Below, piece by piece: positions 1 through 5,266 of a stretch of 5,266 nt of DNA (the first letter of the stretch is position 1; the number at the start of each line of letters is the position of its first letter). The notes beneath the pieces are model-generated. The model was not told where the DNA came from. It searched no databases and worked only from the letters and a program-made list of their open reading frames with translations. Origin of the DNA: Blautia sp. (GTDB taxonomy: Bacteria; Bacillota; Clostridia; Lachnospirales; Lachnospiraceae); the NCBI GenBank assembly GCA_017515945.1, contig JAFWDX010000197.1, positions 1 through 5,266 of the forward strand. The letters run 5' to 3'. Both the position numbers and the translations under genes were made by a program.

Positions 1-3
1 CAC

Positions 4-65
4 GGACGTGTGAGTCAAGGAACCTGTCCCTCTGACTCATTCAGGAACCTGTCCCCCTGACTCAT
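4..65. repeat. Short palindromic tandem repeat downstream of sdhB
   Basis: Two near-identical units of about 24 bp follow each other, each reading AGGAACCTGTCCCyCTGACTCAT (about 18-40 and 43-65). TGAGTCA at 11-17 is the inverted partner of TGACTCA at 33-39 and at 58-64, so either unit could fold into a stem-loop. The block begins 7 bp beyond the sdhB stop codon, but no T-run follows on the minus strand, so I do not call it an intrinsic terminator. GGACGTG (4-10) and AAGGAACCTGT (17-27) also occur, in the same order, in the reverse complement of the larger element inside sdhB (869-875 and 760-770). That suggests a common family with the middle lost here. The left window edge cuts the context, so the true outer boundary is unknown. 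Confidence 0.6.
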
Positions 66-71
66 CTTAAC

Positions 72-923
72 TCATCGGTTCATCCGCGCAATGATCCCCA
101 GGATCGGTATCCCCGCCGGGCACACCTTCATACAGGAAAGATCCTTCGAGCACCCGCTCCCGAAATGCTCCCCGTAAATTTTCCGTATTTCCCCTGCCTT
201 CGCGCTGTTTCTCGATGCCACCAGATAGCAGTCATTGGCAAACGCCGCTCCAAAGAAGTTCTTCCCGTTCACATAATTCGGGCAGACTTCCATGCACAGG
301 CCGCATTTGAGGCATTTGGCCACGGCATACGCAATATCCGCTTTCCCTTTATCCCCGTCTGACGGTTTATATTCCCCGATATACATATTGGCGTTCATCA
401 GGTTTTCCTGGATCACGGTCCGGTCCACGATCAGATCCCTGATAACAGGAAATTTGCGGAGCGGACGGATCGTGATCTCTTTTCCTTTGAAATCCCTCAG
501 GAAGGTCTCGCAGGCCAGGGCGGGAGTGCCGTTGATCACCATGGCGCAGGCGCCGCACATTCCCTGCATGCAGGCATGCTCCCAGCTGATGCGCGTGGTC
601 CTGTTGCCGTCGGCGTCCGTGATATCGTCATTATAATTCAGATAATCCAGCAGGCCGGCGACAGAATTATCCGCCGGCCCGTCGTATTTAAAGGTCTCCC
701 ACCGGGGCTCTGCCACAGGGGACTCCTGACGCAGAATTCTGACTTGTAACTGTTCAGTCACAGGTTCCTTCACAGTTACGAAGCCACACCGAAGGCGTCC
801 CTTGGGAGGCGCAGGCTCCTTTCCTCGCAATGGAAGTGCGCCAGGCCTTGCCTGTTCGTCTTTTTTCTCACGTCCATCGCAGTTAGTGCGATGCGCTGAC
901 TGAACAGCTGCTCTAACTTTCAT
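72..923 (-). CDS. sdhB: Succinate dehydrogenase/fumarate reductase iron-sulfur subunit with element-derived N-terminal insertion
   Basis: This is the electron-transfer subunit linking the FAD of SdhA to the membrane cytochrome b. Counting from the ATG at 923, the [2Fe-2S] ligands are C118, C123, C126 and C138 (Cx4Cx2Cx11C). The C-terminal ferredoxin-like domain supplies C204, C207, C210 and C268 for [4Fe-4S], and C214, C258 and C264 for [3Fe-4S], by the classical SdhB pattern. The C-terminus, ending near IIARMNR, matches the usual family end. The ATG overlaps the sdhA stop by 11 bp and has AAGGAG 7 nt upstream. Residues 4-61 are not family sequence: they are encoded by the inserted repeat at 746-911. 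Removing 58 codons restores an N-terminus MKVRILRQES and about 225 residues, a more normal size. The mature protein may therefore carry a basic, proline-rich extension, or translation may restart at a GTG at 761. The core identification is firm; the start actually used is uncertain. Confidence 0.93.
   Translation of the reverse strand: MKVRAAVQSAHRTNCDGREKKDEQARPGALPLRGKEPAPPKGRLRCGFVTVKEPVTEQLQVRILRQESPVAEPRWETFKYDGPADNSVAGLLDYLNYNDDITDADGNRTTRISWEHACMQGMCGACAMVINGTPALACETFLRDFKGKEITIRPLRKFPVIRDLIVDRTVIQENLMNANMYIGEYKPSDGDKGKADIAYAVAKCLKCGLCMEVCPNYVNGKNFFGAAFANDCYLVASRNSAKAGEIRKIYGEHFGSGCSKDLSCMKVCPAGIPILGIIARMNR
746..911 (-). mobile_element. MITE-like palindromic element inserted in frame in sdhB (copy 1)
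   Basis: The 166-bp element ends in inverted repeats GTAACTGTTCAGTCA (746-760) and TGACTGAACAGCTGC (897-911), which pair at 13 of 15 positions, the inner 11 perfectly. It is flanked immediately by TCTGACTT (738-745) and TCTAACTT (912-919), a target duplication matching at 7 of 8 bases. Inside are smaller hairpins: CATCGCA/TGCGATG around a 5-nt loop (875-893) and CAGGC/GCCTG around a 3-nt loop (842-854). The element has no transposase, so it would be non-autonomous. Element plus duplication equals 174 bp, a multiple of three, and the sdhB frame across it contains no stop. The strand given is that of the operon; with symmetric ends the orientation is arbitrary. Its class and the mobilising enzyme cannot be told from this window. 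Confidence 0.82.
766..770 (-). promoter_or_regulatory. Possible internal ribosome binding site inside the element
   Basis: On the minus strand AAGGA lies 4 nt before an in-frame GTG (759-761, codon 55 of the long sdhB frame). Starting there would give VTEQLQ followed directly by the native VRILRQ sequence, a protein of 229 residues. The spacing is short for a good ribosome binding site, so this is a weak candidate. It matters because it would let the cell make a near-normal SdhB despite the insertion. Confidence 0.25.
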
Positions 924-2547
924 ATCTGTGCTCCTTATCCAGTCTCACCCGATACCCGCCCTGATCGTACGAAATGATCGTCGCGTAACGGTATTCCTCC
1001 AGCGTATCCGGACAGTCACTGCGGAAATGCGCCCCGCGGCTTTCCCTGCGGGCCTTGGCGCAGGTCAGCGTCGCCCTGGCCAGCGTCAATATGGCAGAAA
1101 GGCTGTAGTTCATATAGGGAGAAACGCTGCCGTCATAGGCGAGATGGGAGGCGGTCTTCAGATAATACTCGATATCCGTGATCCCCTCATCGAGAGCGGT
1201 CTCATTCCGGATCAGCCCCAGCTCCTTCTGCATGGTCTCTGCCAGCATATCCCTGATGTACATGACAGGGAACGGGCTCTTCGTTCCCATCATCTTCCTG
1301 AGCATGGCATTCTGCTCCTCCACTTCTGCGGAGAAATCCGGTCTGAATCCGCCGCCAAGCCTTGACGTGATCTCGTTCGCAGCCACTCTTCCACTGTAAA
1401 GGGCCGCCAGCAGCGAATTGCCTCCCAGGCGGTTGGCCCCGTGATACATGGATGCGCATTCACCGATGGCAAAGAGATTGCGCACATTCGTCTCGTGATC
1501 CATGTGCACGGCGATCCCTCCCATAAAGAAATGGACGGCGGGAGCCACCGGGATCGGTTCCTTCGTCACATCCAGCCCTCTGTACTTGAGACACAGATCC
1601 CTTATCTCCGGCAGCCTGCGGTCGATTTTGTGCCTGTCCATAAAAGAAATATCCAGCCAGGTCTGCCGCCCTGCCGCATGGATCTCCCTGGAGATCACAT
1701 CCCGCGTCTGCAGGTTGCCGCGGGCTCCGTATTTATCCTCCATAAAATAGACTCTCCGGCCGTTCTCCTCATAGAACAGCCGGCCGCCCTCCCCGCGCGC
1801 GGCCTCAGAGATCAGCATCCGCTTCTGGGCCGTCTCAAGGGTGGTCGGATGATACTGGATGAACTCCAGATTCTTCAGCTCCACGCCCTGGGTAAAAAGC
1901 TTACCGGCCGCGTATCCGTCGCACTGTGTTGAGCCCGTCGTCTTGCCGAAAAGGGCATTCTGGCCCCCGGTGGCGATCACCAGAGCGTCCGCATACACCG
2001 CTTCCAGCTTTCTGGTCCTCTCATCACAGATGACGGCGCCATAGCAGACCCAGTCCCTGATAAGCGCTGAGTGAAAACAGGTCCAGAGCCTGCGTCGGAT
2101 CATCCCGGCCGCTTCATAACGTCTGGCCTCCATCACCAGTGCCGACACGATCTGCTTACCCGTGGAAGTGCCACAGTAACAGGTTCTCCTGTAAGATTGG
2201 CCGCCAAAGGCTCTCCTGGCGATATTGCCCGTGCCGTCCACTGAGAATACCGTCCCTATGTCCCTCAGATATCGGATGATGTCTCCGGCAGACTCGCAAA
2301 GACCTGTAACGGCATGATGTCCGCCCAGCCCGTTTCCACCTTTTAACGTATCTTCGATATGACATTCAACCGAGTCGCCCGGCTCATGCCCCCTGAAAAC
2401 CGCATTGATCCCGCCGGCGGCCATCACCGACTGGGAACGCTCAGACGGACCGGGAGAAAGCAGGAGTACCTTCACTCCCTGGCTCGCGCAGCTGACCGCG
2501 CAGGCGAGACCGGAAATCCCGCTTCCGATTATAATTACATCCTTCAT
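913..2547 (-). CDS. sdhA: Succinate dehydrogenase/fumarate reductase flavoprotein subunit
   Basis: This is the catalytic subunit that interconverts fumarate and succinate on FAD at the cytoplasmic face of the membrane complex. The 544 residues open with an FAD-binding Rossmann motif GSGISG (8-13). Active-site residues known from E. coli FrdA have clear counterparts: HPT (H233), SEAARGEGG (E248, R251), TRD (R282), HFFMGG (H339) and GANRLGGNSL (R373). The C-terminal signature RRESRGAHFRSD is at 500-511. At the usual covalent-FAD histidine the sequence reads RSQSVMAAGG, with Q39 in place of His, so FAD is probably bound non-covalently. The protein is somewhat short for the family. The ATG at 2547 has GGAGG 8 nt upstream and lies 19 bp after sdhC. 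The stop falls inside the target duplication of the element in sdhB. The related flavoenzyme L-aspartate oxidase is the main alternative, but the sdhC and sdhB neighbours argue against it. Confidence 0.95.
   Translation of the reverse strand: MKDVIIIGSGISGLACAVSCASQGVKVLLLSPGPSERSQSVMAAGGINAVFRGHEPGDSVECHIEDTLKGGNGLGGHHAVTGLCESAGDIIRYLRDIGTVFSVDGTGNIARRAFGGQSYRRTCYCGTSTGKQIVSALVMEARRYEAAGMIRRRLWTCFHSALIRDWVCYGAVICDERTRKLEAVYADALVIATGGQNALFGKTTGSTQCDGYAAGKLFTQGVELKNLEFIQYHPTTLETAQKRMLISEAARGEGGRLFYEENGRRVYFMEDKYGARGNLQTRDVISREIHAAGRQTWLDISFMDRHKIDRRLPEIRDLCLKYRGLDVTKEPIPVAPAVHFFMGGIAVHMDHETNVRNLFAIGECASMYHGANRLGGNSLLAALYSGRVAANEITSRLGGGFRPDFSAEVEEQNAMLRKMMGTKSPFPVMYIRDMLAETMQKELGLIRNETALDEGITDIEYYLKTASHLAYDGSVSPYMNYSLSAILTLARATLTCAKARRESRGAHFRSDCPDTLEEYRYATIISYDQGGYRVRLDKEHRYES
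931..936 (-). promoter_or_regulatory. Ribosome binding site of sdhB
   Basis: AAGGAG on the minus strand sits 7 nt before the ATG at 921-923 and lies inside the sdhA coding region. It supports the ATG upstream of the inserted element as the original start of sdhB, and so supports translation running into the element. Confidence 0.75.
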
Positions 2548-2566
2548 TGTCTGATCCTCCGCTTCC

Positions 2567-3121
2567 TCAGAACATGAGCACCTGACCCCTCACCACGGAA
2601 ACGACCATGATCACAAAAGCCACGCCGCACACAATATAAATGATCCTGTCCAGATGCCTCTGTGCCCTTTCCGAAGTCAGCCACCCCATCGTGATCAACG
2701 CCCGGGTAACCGACACCGCGATATGCGTAAGCACCACCGCAAAAAACAGAATTTCCGCCAGGATCAACGCCCAGAAAGCCGCATAATTACCCTTCTCGGC
2801 GCTGTCCCTGAGCAGAGCAAATGTCTGAATATGCAGGATCAGCAGCGGGAAGATCAATGCCGCCGTCCCCCTCTGCAGAATGGTCCGCAGATTCTGCCTC
2901 GGATACAGATCCGGCCTCGTCCCGTCCGCCTGCAAAAAGACGATCATCATGCCACAGACCGCATGCAAACAGGTCAGTACGATAAACGGAACAGCAAAAA
3001 TCTTTGTCAGAAAAGGATTATAATAAAATGTCAGATATGCGAAACAGCTGTAGCCGACATGAAGCAACATCAGAACCAGAGACAGCAATGCAAGGAACGC
3101 ATTTATCTTTTTCAGTTTCAT
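2567..3121 (-). CDS. sdhC: Succinate dehydrogenase/fumarate reductase cytochrome b membrane subunit
   Basis: This is the membrane anchor that would exchange electrons between quinone and the Fe-S subunit. The 184 residues form about five hydrophobic helices (roughly 9-31, 40-63, 87-105, 113-137 and 160-178). One histidine lies in each of the first four helices: H21, H53, H97 and H133. This is the pattern of a diheme type B anchor such as the Bacillus and Wolinella proteins. No separate sdhD is present, as expected for that type. I chose the ATG at 3121 because AGGAGG lies 11 nt upstream and the hydrophobic core starts at once (MKLKKINAFL). The frame stays open upstream to an ATG at 3220, but those extra 33 residues are encoded largely by a repeat element and that ATG has only a weak ribosome binding site. 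Primary sequence conservation is low in this family; the call rests on topology, histidines and operon position. Confidence 0.88.
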   Translation of the reverse strand: MKLKKINAFLALLSLVLMLLHVGYSCFAYLTFYYNPFLTKIFAVPFIVLTCLHAVCGMMIVFLQADGTRPDLYPRQNLRTILQRGTAALIFPLLILHIQTFALLRDSAEKGNYAAFWALILAEILFFAVVLTHIAVSVTRALITMGWLTSERAQRHLDRIIYIVCGVAFVIMVVSVVRGQVLMF

Positions 3122-3132
3122 TTCTATGATAA

Positions 3133-3138
3133 CCTCCT
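3133..3138 (-). promoter_or_regulatory. Ribosome binding site deciding the sdhC start
   Basis: AGGAGG on the minus strand lies 11 nt before the ATG at 3119-3121. It sits downstream of the repeat remnant, which implies that the element is transcribed as leader but not translated as part of SdhC. Confidence 0.75.
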
Positions 3139-3156
3139 GCGGTAGTGTGATCCTTC

Positions 3157-3247
3157 GAAACTGTTCAGTCACCAGCTCTTTTACAGTTATGCGGCCTGGC
3201 ACAGGCTCCCGTCGCAGCATTGGAAGTGACCCTGGCCCTGGCCGTTC
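3157..3247 (-). mobile_element. Shortened copy 2 of the MITE-like element, in the sdhC leader
   Basis: The end at 3157-3171 reads GAAACTGTTCAGTCA and matches the corresponding end of copy 1 at 14 of 15 bases. The similarity continues with gaps through several blocks, among them CAGTTA, CAGGCTCC, TGGAAGTG and GCC-GTTC, up to about 3247, which corresponds to copy 1 positions 746 to about 857. The other end of copy 1, including the CATCGCA hairpin and second terminal repeat, is absent, so this copy looks decayed or truncated. It has the same orientation as copy 1 relative to the operon and lies 36 bp upstream of the sdhC start codon. The same frame is open in both copies, giving TVKE(P/L)VTEQ(L/F). 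Confidence 0.7.
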
Positions 3248-3269
3248 AGGTAGATAGGTTCATAAAGGT

Positions 3270-3298
3270 AGTATAACTCATTTCAGTCTTGAAATACA
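3270..3298 (-). promoter_or_regulatory. Tentative sdhCAB promoter
   Basis: On the minus strand TATACT (3270-3275) is a good -10 hexamer. At a 17-nt spacing the upstream hexamer is TGTATT (3293-3298), a poor -35. The position is sensible, upstream of the repeat remnant and in the only intergenic gap before sdhC, which would make the remnant part of the transcribed leader. The call rests mainly on the -10 match and location. Confidence 0.25.
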
Positions 3299-3317
3299 CC
3301 TCTAAATACATTACCAT
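3289..3317 (+). promoter_or_regulatory. Tentative promoter of the SWIM/SNF2 gene
   Basis: TTGAAA (3289-3294) and TACCAT (3312-3317) are separated by 17 nt, about 70 nt before the start codon at 3387. The -35 is good and the -10 is only fair. The site overlaps the candidate promoter for the opposite operon, so the two transcription units may compete or share a regulator. Confidence 0.3.
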
Positions 3318-3348
3318 AAACAATAACATCATCATGATCAGGAAGAAA

Positions 3349-3369
3349 CACCATCACCATCATCACCAT
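3349..3369 (+). repeat. (CAY)7 trinucleotide tract in the leader of the SWIM/SNF2 gene
   Basis: Seven consecutive CAC/CAT units lie between the candidate promoter and the ribosome binding site at 3371. They would encode seven histidines in a frame different from the downstream gene. In the frame of that gene they read as Ser/Pro codons after a stop at 3324-3326, with no start codon between, so the tract is leader sequence. Tracts of this kind can vary in length by slippage; here that would change leader spacing only. Confidence 0.65.
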
Positions 3370-3370
3370 C

Positions 3371-3375
3371 AGGAG
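3371..3375 (+). promoter_or_regulatory. Ribosome binding site of the SWIM/SNF2 gene
   Basis: AGGAG lies 11 nt before the ATG at 3387-3389. Because the frame is closed upstream by TAA at 3324-3326 with no ATG, GTG or TTG in between, this site and ATG fix the start of the large plus-strand gene. Confidence 0.65.
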
Positions 3376-3386
3376 AAAACACCAAT

Positions 3387-5266
3387 ATGTGGCTCAACGA
3401 CAAATGGCATCTCACAACTGACCCGATGCACGGCCTCGGTATCCTTTTCGGCGGCCTCGCTTCTGAGCAGACCTGCAGAGTATTCTGGGAGGACGGCACG
3501 CTTGAGTCCGCCTCCCGGGACATGGAATGTGATTCCTTCATTAATTATCTGTACCAGTTCAGCCATCCGCGCTGGTCCAATTTCGGCGAAGTGGGCCAGA
3601 AGAGGATCCAGGCCTTCCGTGAAAACGGCAGCTGCATTTTTTCATGGAATAAAAACGACCTGCTGGAGGCCGATCTCCGCCTCGATAAAGACAAATATCA
3701 TCTGACGATTCAGAAAACCCGCTACTATTATGACGTGAAATGCAGCTGCAGTAATTCAGACTGCCTTCACCGGAATGCTGCCGCGGTTATCCTTTTTGAC
3801 AGAATGCAGCTGCTCAAATACGCATATGTCACCAGCCCCCTTGATGTCGACAAATCTCTTTTTCTGGAAGACAGGCTGATGATAGCCGTCAAAAACCTTA
3901 AGATCTCCACGATTGATGAAGAACTGATCCGGAATTTCAAAGCCATCATCCTCACGCTGGATGTCGCAGACAGCAAGGAATATTACCGGCTTTTCCACAG
4001 GTTCATCCTGGAGCTCTCGCCTTATCACGGTTACACCGCCAAATATCTCGAGTCGGATTATGACTACTTTCTGCTGGCGCTTTTCGAGGATCCGGGATAT
4101 GTCAAGGCGGTCATCGAGGATGGTTCTTATGATGAGCCTGAGTACTATGAGGGAAGACAGCGCAAATCCAACCGCACCAGCTTCAAACGCGTGCTGAAGG
4201 AATACGAAAAAGTCGTCAGGGAGCTCGACGTTTACAAGAATTTCGAGCAGGACACCTACAAGGAGCTGCTGCTCAAATACCGTGACGACCTTCCAGGTCT
4301 GCTCCGGTATTATGCCGAGGGGAAGGAAAAGCTGGATGCGTTTGACCTGCCTTTCATTAAGAGGATCGCTTCCCTGCCAGATCTGAACGTCGATCATATC
4401 AGTGCAGTCGCGGCTAAGCTCGACCCGCTGTACGAGATACCCGAAGCTGTCGACACCTTTCAGAAGCTGATCAGCCTCATTCCATGGGAGCGCAGAACCG
4501 GATTGTATGCGTCTCTTTGCAATTTCACCATCCCCATGGAGGAAGTCAGCCTCCTTCCTCCTGAAGAGCAGAAAAAGCTGATCAACAATATTCCGCTGTC
4601 CATAGAAAGCCTCCGGTTCATCATGGACACCCTCCTGGCTCAGAGCCCCGACTCCGAAAAAGGACGGTTTATTTTGCGCACCGTAAGCCGGCTGCAGACT
4701 TCTAAGGATAGTGACCTGAAAAAGGCCGTAGCCGTTACAGCCTCCCACCTGCCCGACAGCCGTCTGCTGCTCGCATACGTGATCGTCCGGCTGCGTGTGA
4801 AAGACAGGATCAAAGCACCCCAGGGAGATCCGGAAAAGGAGCTGGCCACCTATTTCAGGCCTTCCTACAAAGTGGTCAATGAACAGACCCGGTATTATAC
4901 CCGATTCAGCATCAGCGATCCGGAATCCGACGTACAGCTGCTGACGTTCGATGAAGAAAACGGGCACTTCACACACATCGCCTGTACCTTCCAGGGGATC
5001 GAATACCCGCCCGATCTGATCCGCCGCCTCTGCCTGAGCGGCAGGGAAGAGGAATACAGAAAAGCCTGCTATAGTAACCGCGAAGCCGTGGACCTGTTTC
5101 TCTTTGAACGGGACAACAGACGTTTTGCCAGTGAGTATCGTAAATTCTGTGATTCCCTGAAGGATGAAAAATACCTCTTCACCGAGACCGTCAAAGCCGG
5201 CATCGACTGGCTCATTTACCGTGAATCCGGCTCGACCGCCCTGGCCTTCAAGGTCGGCCACATCAA
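3387..5266 (+). CDS. SWIM zinc-finger protein, probable N-terminal part of a SNF2-family helicase (truncated by window end)
   Basis: The frame is open for 626 codons from the ATG to the right edge, with no stop reached, so the gene is partial at its 3' end. Residues 119-128 read CSCSNSDCLH, a SWIM zinc finger (C119, C121, C126, H128) after a Tyr-rich strand YYYDVK. SWIM fingers bind DNA or protein, and in Firmicutes they often sit at the N-terminus of SNF2-type ATPases with a SNF2-associated domain before the motor. Residues from about 150 to 520 are mostly helical by eye, with a charged stretch around 270-320, and show no motif I recognise. The last visible segment, near WLIYRESGSTALAFKVGH, resembles the start of the SNF2-associated region as I remember it. 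No Walker A or DEAH motif is visible, so the helicase assignment is an inference; another SWIM protein is possible. A ribosome binding site AGGAG precedes the start by 11 nt. The gene diverges from the sdh operon and shows no functional link to it. Confidence 0.8.
   Translation, partial: MWLNDKWHLTTDPMHGLGILFGGLASEQTCRVFWEDGTLESASRDMECDSFINYLYQFSHPRWSNFGEVGQKRIQAFRENGSCIFSWNKNDLLEADLRLDKDKYHLTIQKTRYYYDVKCSCSNSDCLHRNAAAVILFDRMQLLKYAYVTSPLDVDKSLFLEDRLMIAVKNLKISTIDEELIRNFKAIILTLDVADSKEYYRLFHRFILELSPYHGYTAKYLESDYDYFLLALFEDPGYVKAVIEDGSYDEPEYYEGRQRKSNRTSFKRVLKEYEKVVRELDVYKNFEQDTYKELLLKYRDDLPGLLRYYAEGKEKLDAFDLPFIKRIASLPDLNVDHISAVAAKLDPLYEIPEAVDTFQKLISLIPWERRTGLYASLCNFTIPMEEVSLLPPEEQKKLINNIPLSIESLRFIMDTLLAQSPDSEKGRFILRTVSRLQTSKDSDLKKAVAVTASHLPDSRLLLAYVIVRLRVKDRIKAPQGDPEKELATYFRPSYKVVNEQTRYYTRFSISDPESDVQLLTFDEENGHFTHIACTFQGIEYPPDLIRRLCLSGREEEYRKACYSNREAVDLFLFERDNRRFASEYRKFCDSLKDEKYLFTETVKAGIDWLIYRESGSTALAFKVGHI

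Noticed and set aside
4..65. CRISPR-like or terminator reading of the left-edge repeat
   Set aside because: Two adjoining units without spacers are not a CRISPR array, and no T-run follows the stem on the strand of the operon.
928..1932. Several plus-strand frames across sdhA
   Set aside because: They are shadows of the strongly supported sdhA gene, with no motifs or start signals of their own.
913..2547. L-aspartate oxidase (NadB) as the identity of the flavoprotein
   Set aside because: The Gln at the covalent-FAD position would fit NadB, but the direct sdhC and sdhB neighbours and the C-terminal RRESRGAHFRSD region in this context favour fumarate reductase/succinate dehydrogenase.
2654..3145. 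A 163-codon plus-strand frame opposite sdhC
   Set aside because: Its composition is very rich in Arg, Gln and His, as expected for the antisense of a hydrophobic membrane protein. It has no supporting signals.
3122..3220. A 33-residue N-terminal extension of SdhC from an ATG at 3220
   Set aside because: The extension is mostly repeat-encoded, its ATG has only a weak ribosome binding site, and a strong AGGAGG serves the ATG at 3121.
3289..3705. A plus-strand frame of 138 codons containing His7
   Set aside because: It has no ribosome binding site and overlaps the SWIM/SNF2 gene in another frame for most of its length. Its sequence after the His tract is low in recognisable features.
3756..5261. 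A 501-codon open frame on the minus strand
   Set aside because: It lies wholly antisense to the longer plus-strand gene, which has a ribosome binding site, a fixed start and a SWIM motif. The antisense protein shows no recognisable domain and has no convincing start signal.

Overview
The window looks like a piece of chromosome from an anaerobic Firmicute, most likely a gut clostridium of the Lachnospiraceae type. The grounds are AGGAGG-type ribosome binding sites, moderately GC-rich coding sequence, a Clostridia-style fumarate reductase flavoprotein, and small palindromic repeats of a kind I associate with that group. The taxonomic call is an inference from general resemblance, not a database match.

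Layout. Bases 1-71 hold a short palindromic tandem repeat. Bases 72-3121, read on the minus strand, carry a compact three-gene operon in the order sdhC (cytochrome b membrane anchor), sdhA (flavoprotein), sdhB (iron-sulfur subunit). This is a type B succinate:quinone oxidoreductase, probably working as fumarate reductase. SdhC has four membrane histidines suited to two b hemes. SdhA has all the fumarate-site residues but carries Gln where many homologues have the histidine that binds FAD covalently. SdhB has the complete ligand set for [2Fe-2S], [4Fe-4S] and [3Fe-4S] clusters. Electrons would pass between quinol, heme, Fe-S chain, FAD and fumarate. Bases 3122-3386 form a divergent intergenic region. 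From 3387 to the right edge, on the plus strand, runs a large open gene cut by the window end. It encodes a protein with a SWIM zinc finger (CxCx4CxH), most likely the N-terminal part of a bacterial SNF2-family helicase whose motor domain would lie beyond the window.

The most unusual feature is a 166-bp MITE-like element (746-911) sitting inside the start of sdhB. It has 15-bp terminal inverted repeats (13/15 matching) directly abutted by an 8-bp target duplication (7/8 matching). It split the ancestral N-terminus MKV-RILRQES after codon 3-4. Element plus duplication add exactly 174 bp (58 codons) with no stop, so the reading frame survives and a 58-residue element-encoded segment is predicted. 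A second, shortened copy of the same element (about 3157-3247), in the same orientation, lies in the leader of sdhC. The repeat at the left edge shares two ordered motifs with the element and may be an internally deleted relative. One operon is therefore marked by this repeat family at its leader, inside its last gene, and possibly just beyond its end.
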